DNA of 33,965 nt from Sphingomonas sp. 28-66-16 (GTDB taxonomy: Bacteria > Pseudomonadota > Alphaproteobacteria > Sphingomonadales > Sphingomonadaceae). The translations under genes were made by a program, and so were the position numbers. The stretch lies in the NCBI GenBank assembly GCA_002281485.1, contig NCGF01000025.1, forward strand, positions 1 through 33,965, read 5' to 3'. Positions 1-6,397 of the stretch are shown here, in pieces; positions within the stretch are counted from its first letter, which is position 1, and the number at the start of each line of letters is the position of its first letter. The notes below the pieces were generated by a model. That model was given only the letters and a program-made list of their open reading frames with translations. It was not told the origin of the DNA and did not search any database.

Positions 1-273
1 CGCCTTGGGCTCGGCGTAATAGTACGCGTCCTGATAATCGATCGGCGTCAGGTCGAGCTTGGCCCAGTCCGGCGATTCCATCGTCAGCCAGTGGCGATAC
101 GCCTTCAGCCGCCAGTCGAGCATCCATTCGGGCTCGCCCTTCTTGGCGGAAATGAAGCGGACGGTGTCTTCGGACAGCCCTTTGGGGGCGAATTCCTGCT
201 CGATGTCCGAGCTGAAACCCCATTCATACTTCTTGTTGGCGGCGGCGATCGCCTCGGCATTCTTGGTGGCCAT
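1..273 (-). CDS. sufB: SufB, Fe-S cluster assembly scaffold (partial, 3' end beyond window)
   Basis: The minus strand from the ATG at 273-271 reads without a stop to the window edge (91 residues, beginning MATKNAEAIAAANKKYEWGF). The segments DIEQEFAPKGLSEDTVRFIS, GEPEWMLDWRLKAYRHWL and PIDYQDAYYYAEPKA are the conserved N-terminus of SufB. SufB partners SufC and SufD in the cytosolic complex that builds Fe-S clusters under oxidative stress or iron limitation. The catalytic core and C-terminus lie outside the window. The gene points away from the window, downstream of the Rrf2 regulator at 419-835, with 145 nt between them, which is the usual alphaproteobacterial layout of a suf operon behind its own regulator. 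Only the N-terminal fifth is visible, but the match is very characteristic. Confidence 0.93.
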   Translation of the reverse strand, partial: MATKNAEAIAAANKKYEWGFSSDIEQEFAPKGLSEDTVRFISAKKGEPEWMLDWRLKAYRHWLTMESPDWAKLDLTPIDYQDAYYYAEPKA

Positions 274-294
274 TATACCGTCATTCCCAAATAA

Positions 295-403
295 CCGTTC
301 GTGTCGAGTAGGGGCCGAGCCCGTCGGGGACCCGCATCGAGACGCCGCGCGCTCCCTCGATACGCGCGCTCGACAAGCTCGATCGCTACGCGGGACGAAC
401 GGG
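295..403. repeat. Intergenic inverted-repeat element between sufB and its regulator
   Basis: The ends are a perfect 8-bp inverted repeat, CCGTTCGT at 295-302 and ACGAACGG at 395-402. The interior is rich in CTCGA/TCGAG motifs (TCGAG at 304-308, CTCGAT near 356, CTCGAC near 370). This composition resembles the dispersed CGTTCGTGTCGAG-type repeats of sphingomonads, which can fold into one long imperfect hairpin. It fills nearly all of the 145-nt gap between the Rrf2 gene and sufB, so any transcript running through both genes would carry it. Family assignment is from memory, not from alignment. Confidence 0.5.
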
Positions 404-418
404 AAAACCGCGGCACAG

Positions 419-835
419 TCACGCCACCCCCTCGGCGCTCAGGCTGGCGAGCGACACCCCGGCGAGCGCCCCGCGCACCGCGCCGTTGACATTGTTCCAG
501 TGCGGCTTCACCCGGCAATTTTCCTCGATGATACAGTCGTGTCGCCCCTCGTCGACGCAGGCGGTCATCGCGATCGGCCCTTCGACCGCCTCGATGATGT
601 CGGCGAGCGAGATCGCCGCCGCCGGGCGCGACAGGCGAAAGCCGCCGCCGGTACCGCGCGCGCTCTCGATCAGGCCGGCCGCCGACAGGCGGCTGACCAG
701 TTTTTGCACCGTCGGGAGCGGAATGCCGGTCTCGTCGGCCAGCAGCGTCGCGTTCAGCCTGCCCGTCACACCGCAATGACGCGCGGCAGCGCTCATCATC
801 ACGACGGCATAGTCGGCAAGGCTGGAAAGACGCAT
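419..835 (-). CDS. Rrf2-family SUF system regulator
   Basis: This 138-residue protein has an N-terminal winged helix (HTH around residues 27-53, wing GTGGGFRLSR at 61-70) typical of the Rrf2/IscR family. The Fe-S ligand region TACVDEGRHDCIIEENC contains Cys93, Cys101 and Cys107, the three-cysteine pattern that binds a [2Fe-2S] or [4Fe-4S] cluster in IscR-like sensors. Placement directly ahead of sufB identifies it as the dedicated suf-operon regulator, which senses cluster status and represses or derepresses suf. The start at 835 has a well-placed AGGAG 5 nt upstream. A perfect palindrome at 844-866 just upstream suggests autoregulation. The distinction from true IscR rests on context: suf rather than isc genes follow. 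Confidence 0.9.
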   Translation of the reverse strand: MRLSSLADYAVVMMSAAARHCGVTGRLNATLLADETGIPLPTVQKLVSRLSAAGLIESARGTGGGFRLSRPAAAISLADIIEAVEGPIAMTACVDEGRHDCIIEENCRVKPHWNNVNGAVRGALAGVSLASLSAEGVA

Positions 836-843
836 GGGCTCCT

Positions 844-866
844 AATCGGATAAAATTGATCCGATT
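844..866 (-). promoter_or_regulatory. Palindromic operator of the Rrf2/suf promoter
   Basis: A perfect inverted repeat AATCGGAT-N7-ATCCGATT (half-sites 844-851 and 859-866) lies 9 nt upstream of the regulator's start codon. A TTGTCA hexamer on the minus strand (871-866) abuts it as a candidate -35, so the palindrome would cover the promoter. The position and symmetry fit a dimeric Rrf2 repressor binding its own promoter. The binding protein is inferred from position; the palindrome is directly visible. Confidence 0.6.
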
Positions 867-1067
867 GACAAATGGCGTCCGGGGCGCCCCGCGTCAACCG
901 TTAAGCGGCGGATGGAGTGGGCTTTGCGTAGGGAAGTTTAAAGCGTCCGCGCGAAATCCCTGCGCATCACGTTCGCGTCTCCGCTTCGCCGCGCGAACCC
1001 TAGCCACGCCCGACCGAAACGCATCGGCCAGTTGCCACTCCGCCACCGCCCTGCCAAACGCGCCACG

Positions 1068-2114
1068 ATGTTCCATCTCCTCCGCCCGGCCCTGTTCGCG
1101 CTCGATGCCGAGCAGGCGCACGGCCTGACGATCGACGCGCTCGCGGGTTGGGCCAGGATGGGCACGCCCTTCGCCGCCCCTGCCCCCGATCCGATGCTCC
1201 GATGCAATGTGGCGGGGCTGCGCTTCACCAGTCCGCTCGGGCTCGCCGCCGGGGTCGACAAGAATGGCGACGCGATCGACGGCTGGTTCGGGCTCGGCTT
1301 CGGCAGCGTCGAAATCGGCACGCTCACCCCGCTGCCCCAGCCCGGCAACCCGCGCCCGCGCATCTTCCGCCTCGTCGAGGACCGCGCGGTGATCAACCGG
1401 CTGGGCTTCAACAATGGCGGCATCGACGCCGCCCTGCCGCGCGCGCAGGCCGCGAGGCGAAACGGCGTGCTCGGCATCAACGTCGGCGCCAACAAGGACG
1501 CGACCGACCGGATCGAGGATTATCGGCGCGGCGTCGCCACGGCGGCACCGATCGCCGATTACGTCACGATCAACATCAGCTCGCCCAACACCCCGGGTCT
1601 GCGCGACCTGCAGCACGGCGCCGCGCTCGCCGACCTGCTCGCGGCGGCCGATGCGGCGCGGACCCTGCCCGGTGGCCAGACTCCGCTGTTCCTCAAGATC
1701 GCCCCCGATCTCGACGCCCTCGCGCTCGACGACATTGCCCGCGCGGCGATCGAGCACCGGATCGATGCGTTGATCGTCGCCAACACCACCATCAAACGCC
1801 CGCCGACGCTGGCGTCGCGCCATGCCGGCGAAAGCGGCGGCCTGTCGGGCGCGCCGCTCGCCGCCCTCTCCCGCGCGCGGCTCGCCGACGTCCGCCATGC
1901 GACCGGCGGGCAGCTCGCACTGATCTCGGTGGGCGGGATCGACAGCGCCGCCGAAGCCTATGCCCGCCTCCGCGCCGGAGCGAGCCTGATCCAGCTGTAC
2001 ACGGCGCTAGTCTATGAAGGACCGGGGCTCGCGCGCCGGATCAATCGCGAGCTGGCGGCGCTGCTGCGGCGCGACGGATTTGCCCGCATTGCCGATGCCG
2101 TCGGCGCGAAATGA
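1068..2114 (+). CDS. pyrD: Dihydroorotate dehydrogenase (quinone), class 2
   Basis: The 348-residue protein oxidises dihydroorotate to orotate, the fourth step of pyrimidine synthesis, passing electrons via FMN to membrane quinone. Seen motifs: SPLGLAAGVDKNGD (55-68) and FGSVEIGTLTP at the FMN site; NRLGFNNGG (110-118); NISSPNTPGLR (169-179), whose second serine (Ser172) is the class 2 catalytic base; KIAPDL; GGLSGAPL; and the C-terminal ISVGGID plus LIQLYTALVYEGP phosphate-binding segments. The amphipathic N-terminus MFHLLRPALFALDAEQAH is typical of class 2 membrane-associated enzymes. The start MFHLL was chosen over an in-frame ATG 36 nt upstream because family members begin this way. It stands alone, divergent from the suf regulator, with ggt 45 nt downstream. 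Confidence 0.96.
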   Translation: MFHLLRPALFALDAEQAHGLTIDALAGWARMGTPFAAPAPDPMLRCNVAGLRFTSPLGLAAGVDKNGDAIDGWFGLGFGSVEIGTLTPLPQPGNPRPRIFRLVEDRAVINRLGFNNGGIDAALPRAQAARRNGVLGINVGANKDATDRIEDYRRGVATAAPIADYVTINISSPNTPGLRDLQHGAALADLLAAADAARTLPGGQTPLFLKIAPDLDALALDDIARAAIEHRIDALIVANTTIKRPPTLASRHAGESGGLSGAPLAALSRARLADVRHATGGQLALISVGGIDSAAEAYARLRAGASLIQLYTALVYEGPGLARRINRELAALLRRDGFARIADAVGAK

Positions 2115-2159
2115 CGTTCGGTGCTTGCCTGCCCGGCAAAGCCCGTTAGGTTTGCAGCC

Positions 2160-3827
2160 ATGAAAAACTGGCTGATCGCGCTGCTGGCGCTGCTCGTCTT
2201 CCCGTCCTGCGTCGAGGCACAGGGCGTGGTCTCCTCCGCTGATCCGCGCGCCGCCGCAGCGGGCCAGGAAATCCTCCGCAAGGGCGGCAGCGCTGCCGAT
2301 GCCGAAATGGCGATGATGCTGGCGCTGACCGTGGTCGAGCCGCAATCGAGCGGGATCGGCGGCGGCGGCTTCTTCATCTATCAGGACGCGAAGACCGGCC
2401 TCCTCAGCACGATCGACGGCCGCGAAAAGGCGCCCGCCGCCGCGACGCCGCAACGTTTTCTCGGCGCCGACGGCAAACCGATGCCGTTCTTTCAGGCGGT
2501 GCCCGGCGGGCTCTCGGTCGGCGTGCCGGGCAACATGCGGTTGTTGGCGATGGTCCACCAGCGCTGGGGCAAGCTCCCCTGGAAGGATCTGTTCGCGCCG
2601 GCGATCCGGCTCGCCGAAGAGGGCTATGCCGTCACCCCGCCGATGGCGAGCGGGATGGGCTATGTCAGCCAGGTCTGGGGCGCCTTCCCTGCGATCGCCG
2701 CGCAGTACATGCATGACGGCAAGCCCTATGCGGTCGGCGAGACGATCAGGAATCCGGCGCTCGCCAAGACGTTGCGCACGCTTGCCGAGGCTGGCCCCGA
2801 CGCTTTCTACACCGGCCCGATCGCCGAGGCGATCGTCAAGGCAGCGGCGGGATCGACCAAAAACCCGAGCGACATCACCCTCGCCGATCTCGCTGCCTAT
2901 CAGGCCAAGGAGCGCGCGCCGGTGTGCGGTCATTACCGCCGCTATCGCATCTGCGGGATGGGCCCGCCTTCTTCGGGCGCGACCACGGTCCTTCAGATTC
3001 TCGGGATGCTCGAACGCTTCGACATGAAGAAGCTCGGCGCCGACAATCCGGTGTCATGGCATCTGATCGGCGAGGCGATGCTGCTCGCTTATGCCGATCG
3101 CGAAAAATATCTGGGCGACCAGGATTTCGTGAAGGTGCCGATCGCCGGGCTGATCGATCCGGCCTATCTGCGCGCGCGGTCCAGGCTGATCTCGCCGAGC
3201 AAGACGATGGCGAGCCACGACGCCGGCACGCCGCCCGGTGCCGAGCCGCGCACCGCTGCCGTCTCTTCAGAAGTCGCGGGCACCACCCATTTCATCGCGG
3301 TCGATCGCGCGGGCGACATCGCGACGATGACGTCGACGGTCGAAGGGCCGTTCGGCAGCCAGCTGATCGCCGACGGCTTCGTGCTCAACAACGAACTCAC
3401 CGATTTCACCTTCGCCCCCGAAAAGGACGGCGCCCCCGTCGCCAACCGCGTCGAGGGCAACAAGCGCCCGCTGTCGTCGATGTCGCCGACGATCGTCTAT
3501 GACGATCACAACGTGCCGATCTTCACCGTCGGCGCGGCCGGCGGCAAGACGATCATCATGCAGGTCGCCAAGGCGCTGATCGCGCATCTCGACTGGGGCA
3601 TGCCGGCGCGCGAGGCGCTGGGCCTCGGCCTCGTCTATTTCAACGCCAAGGGGCTGGTCGTCGAACAGGGCACGGCGGTCGAAGCGATGAAGCCGGGCCT
3701 CGAAAAGCTTGGTCACGACGTGACGGTCGCCAAACTGGGCCTCAAGGCGAACGCCGCCGAGCGCACCGCGACCGGCTGGGTGGGCGCTGCCGATCCGCGC
3801 AGCGTCGGCGTGGCGCTGACCGAATAA
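2160..3827 (+). CDS. ggt: Gamma-glutamyltransferase, exported
   Basis: The 555-residue precursor starts with a Sec signal peptide (MKNWLIALLALLVFPSCVEA). It hydrolyses or transfers the gamma-glutamyl group of glutathione and related peptides in the periplasm. The family autocleaves into large and small subunits just before a threonine nucleophile; here the segment GTTHFIAVD places that residue at Thr375. Other signatures are EPQSSGIGGGGFF (60-72), DGREKAP (86-92), SVGVPGN (119-125), GPFGSQL and LSSMSPTIV, whose Ser-Ser forms part of the oxyanion and substrate site. Length matches the family. The next gene, an acyl-CoA synthetase, begins 53 nt downstream and may be cotranscribed, with no obvious functional link. 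A lipobox is not convincing at Cys17. Confidence 0.93.
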   Translation: MKNWLIALLALLVFPSCVEAQGVVSSADPRAAAAGQEILRKGGSAADAEMAMMLALTVVEPQSSGIGGGGFFIYQDAKTGLLSTIDGREKAPAAATPQRFLGADGKPMPFFQAVPGGLSVGVPGNMRLLAMVHQRWGKLPWKDLFAPAIRLAEEGYAVTPPMASGMGYVSQVWGAFPAIAAQYMHDGKPYAVGETIRNPALAKTLRTLAEAGPDAFYTGPIAEAIVKAAAGSTKNPSDITLADLAAYQAKERAPVCGHYRRYRICGMGPPSSGATTVLQILGMLERFDMKKLGADNPVSWHLIGEAMLLAYADREKYLGDQDFVKVPIAGLIDPAYLRARSRLISPSKTMASHDAGTPPGAEPRTAAVSSEVAGTTHFIAVDRAGDIATMTSTVEGPFGSQLIADGFVLNNELTDFTFAPEKDGAPVANRVEGNKRPLSSMSPTIVYDDHNVPIFTVGAAGGKTIIMQVAKALIAHLDWGMPAREALGLGLVYFNAKGLVVEQGTAVEAMKPGLEKLGHDVTVAKLGLKANAAERTATGWVGAADPRSVGVALTE

Positions 3828-3880
3828 GCAGCGGGCCAGACAAGCGGCGGGCCGAACGAGGCCTCCGCGCAGGAGAGACG

Positions 3881-5671
3881 ATGCGCAAGCTCGAACATTT
3901 CCCCAATCTCGTGACGATGTTCTTCACCCGGGCACGCGAGAAGGGCGATCAACCCTTTCTGTGGCACAAGGCCGACGGGCGCTGGGTATCGCGCAGCTGG
4001 CGCGAGGCGGCCGAGCAGGTCGCCAGCCTCGCTGCGGGGCTCAAGGCGATCGGGCTCAACCCCGGCGACCGGGTGATGCTCGTCTCCGAGAACCGCCCCG
4101 AATGGTGCATCAGCGATCTGGCGATCATGGCGGCGGGCTGCGTGACCGTGCCGACCTATGTCACCAACACCGAGCGCGACCACACCCACATCATCGAGAA
4201 TTCGGGCGCCCGCGCGGTGATCGTCTCGAACGCCAAGCTTGCGCGCACCGTGTTGCCCGCCGTCGTGCGCGCGAGCCAGGCGCGGCTCGTCATCGGCATC
4301 GAAGATTTGCGGATCGGCCAGTCGGGCGACATCGCCTTTCACGGCTGGGGCAAGCTGATCGCCGATCACCCCACCAGCCCCGACGCCGCCTTCGCCGCCG
4401 CCGATTTCAAGCGCGAGGACCTTGCCTGCATCATCTACACCAGCGGTACCGGCGGCGCTCCGCGCGGCGTGATGCAGCATCACGGCGCGATCCTGCACAA
4501 CGTCAATGGCTGCTGCACGATCATCGAGGAGGATTTCGGTTGGGAGGACGAGGTGTTCCTGTCGTTCCTGCCGCTCAGCCACGCCTACGAACATACCGGT
4601 GGCCAGTTTTTCCCGATCGGGCTGGGGGCGCAGATCTATTATGCCGAGGGGCTCGAAAAGCTTGCGTCGAACATCGAGGAAACCCGCCCGACGCTGATGG
4701 TGGTGGTGCCCCGGTTGTTCGAGGTGCTCCGCGCGCGAATGCTCAAGGCGATCGAGAAACAGGGCAAGCTTTCCAACTACCTGCTCGATCAGGCGCTGGC
4801 GATCGGTGCGCGCGAGGCCAATGGCAAGCGCGGCCTGCTCGACGGCCCGATGAACCTGCTGCTCGGCGCGACGCTGCGCCCGAAGGTGTCGAAGCGGTTC
4901 GGCGGGCGGATCAAGGCGATGGTGTCGGGCGGGGCGCCGCTGAACCCCGAGATCGGTGTGTTCTTCCAGTCGCTCGGCCTGTGTTTTCTGCAGGGCTATG
5001 GACAGACCGAATCGGCGCCGGTGATCTCGTGCAACCGGCCCAGGGTCGGGCTCAAGATGGACACCGTCGGCCCGCCGCTCGTCGATACCGAGGTGCGGAT
5101 CGCCGAAGACGGCGAAATCCTCGTGCGCGGTGAGCTCGTGATGCACGGCTATTGGCGCAATCCCGAGGAGACCGCGCGGGTTCTGAAGGATGGCTGGCTC
5201 CATACCGGCGACATCGGCGAGATCGACGCCAAGGGGCGGATCAAGATCACCGATCGCAAGAAGGACCTGATCATCAACGACAAGGGCGACAATGTCGCGC
5301 CGCAAAAGGTGGAGGGAATGCTGACGCTGCAGCCCGAAATCCTTCAGGCGATGATCGCCGGCGACAAGCGCCCCTATATGGTCGCGGTGATCGTCCCCGA
5401 TCCCGAATGGACCCAGGAATTCTGCGCCAGATCGGGCGCGACCTGCGATTTCGCGCGGCTCGCCGACCATTCCGCCTATCGCGCCGCGATCAGCGCGGCC
5501 GTCGAGCGAGTCAACAAGGACCTGTCGGTGATCGAGCGCGTCCGGCGTTTCGTGATCGCCGACGAACCCTTTGCGATCGAGAACGAGCAGCTCACCCCGT
5601 CGCTCAAGATCAGGCGCCATGTGCTTCGGCAGGTCTACGGCGCGCGGCTCGACGGGCTCTATCGCGCCTGA
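3881..5671 (+). CDS. Long-chain fatty-acid--CoA ligase (AMP-forming)
   Basis: This 596-residue ANL-superfamily enzyme activates fatty acids to acyl-AMP and then acyl-CoA. The P-loop-like motif YTSGTGGAPRG is at 186-196, with Arg in place of the commoner final Lys. The adenine/acyl-AMP motif QGYGQTES is at 371-378, the hinge and A8 motifs GWLHTGDIGEID (438-449) and DRKKDLIINDKGDNV (458-472) follow, and the catalytic Lys of the A10 motif is Lys576 in TPSLKIRR. The long N-terminal domain and the motif set fit the FadD15/ACSL-type clade rather than E. coli FadD. A strong AGGAG at 3871-3875 sets the start. No membrane span is evident. Physiological chain length cannot be read from the sequence. 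Confidence 0.93.
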   Translation: MRKLEHFPNLVTMFFTRAREKGDQPFLWHKADGRWVSRSWREAAEQVASLAAGLKAIGLNPGDRVMLVSENRPEWCISDLAIMAAGCVTVPTYVTNTERDHTHIIENSGARAVIVSNAKLARTVLPAVVRASQARLVIGIEDLRIGQSGDIAFHGWGKLIADHPTSPDAAFAAADFKREDLACIIYTSGTGGAPRGVMQHHGAILHNVNGCCTIIEEDFGWEDEVFLSFLPLSHAYEHTGGQFFPIGLGAQIYYAEGLEKLASNIEETRPTLMVVVPRLFEVLRARMLKAIEKQGKLSNYLLDQALAIGAREANGKRGLLDGPMNLLLGATLRPKVSKRFGGRIKAMVSGGAPLNPEIGVFFQSLGLCFLQGYGQTESAPVISCNRPRVGLKMDTVGPPLVDTEVRIAEDGEILVRGELVMHGYWRNPEETARVLKDGWLHTGDIGEIDAKGRIKITDRKKDLIINDKGDNVAPQKVEGMLTLQPEILQAMIAGDKRPYMVAVIVPDPEWTQEFCARSGATCDFARLADHSAYRAAISAAVERVNKDLSVIERVRRFVIADEPFAIENEQLTPSLKIRRHVLRQVYGARLDGLYRA

Positions 5672-5809
5672 TCGACACGATCGGGCACCGGTCACCCGAC
5701 GGGCGTGCGCGATCGGCGACCAAGGGTCTGTTATCGTCTGCATGTAACCCGGCGGGCGGGCGCAGCGTATCAGGGGCGTTCGTCCAGACCCTTTTCAGGA
5801 GACCTTTCG

Positions 5810-6364
5810 ATGCGCCTTGCTCTCTCGCTTGCCCTGGCCGCGCCGCTTGCCGCCGCTGTCGCGACCGTCGCCTACGCCGCGCAGCCGATCGCCGTCGGCG
5901 CGCATGTGCCGGCCAATTTCGCCGCCGTCGACAGCGCCGGCAAGCCGCGCAGTTTCGCCTCGATCGCCGGCAAGAAGGGGGTCGTGCTGATCTTCTTCCG
6001 CTCGGCGAAATGGTGCCCCTATTGCCAGGCGCAGCTGAAGGACATCCGCGCGCTGCCGGCCCAACTCGCCCACCGCGGCTACACGCTCGCCGCGATCAGC
6101 TATGACGCGCCCGAATCGCTCGCCAGCTTCGCCGACCGGCAGCAGGTGAACTACACGCTGCTGTCGGATGGCGGATCGAAGATGATCGACGCGTTCGGCT
6201 TGCGCGATCCGCAATATCCGAAAGACAGCTTCGCCTATGGCGTGCCCAAGGCGACGGTGCTCGTGATCGGCAATGACGGCGTGATCAAGCGCAAGCTGAC
6301 CACCGAAGACTACAAGATTCGCCCGAGCAACGACAAGATCCTCGCCGCCGTCGACGCGGGGTGA
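5810..6364 (+). CDS. Exported AhpC/TSA-family redoxin
   Basis: The 184-residue protein has a signal peptide (residues 1-24, cleavage likely after AYA) and a thioredoxin-fold redoxin domain. The active-site region FFRSAKWCPYCQAQL contains a CxxC pair at Cys69 and Cys72; Cys69 occupies the peroxidatic position of AhpC/TSA proteins, and the second cysteine makes it resemble thiol-disulphide oxidoreductases such as TlpA/ResA. Expected location is the periplasm, where it would reduce peroxides or disulphides. The start is set by AGGAGA at 5797-5802. The ORF could be extended upstream by 35 residues, but that would bury the signal peptide. It converges with the M16 protease gene, with 33 nt between the stops. 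Exact activity is not deducible. Confidence 0.85.
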   Translation: MRLALSLALAAPLAAAVATVAYAAQPIAVGAHVPANFAAVDSAGKPRSFASIAGKKGVVLIFFRSAKWCPYCQAQLKDIRALPAQLAHRGYTLAAISYDAPESLASFADRQQVNYTLLSDGGSKMIDAFGLRDPQYPKDSFAYGVPKATVLVIGNDGVIKRKLTTEDYKIRPSNDKILAAVDAG

Positions 6365-6397
6365 CGGACGGGCCGGCGATCCGGATCGAATGCCGCT

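Noticed and set aside
3713-5743. 676-residue minus-strand open frame opposite the acyl-CoA synthetase and the end of ggt
   Set aside because: Shadow of high-GC coding on the plus strand; Asp/Arg/His-rich composition, no motifs, while the plus strand carries complete ligase motifs.
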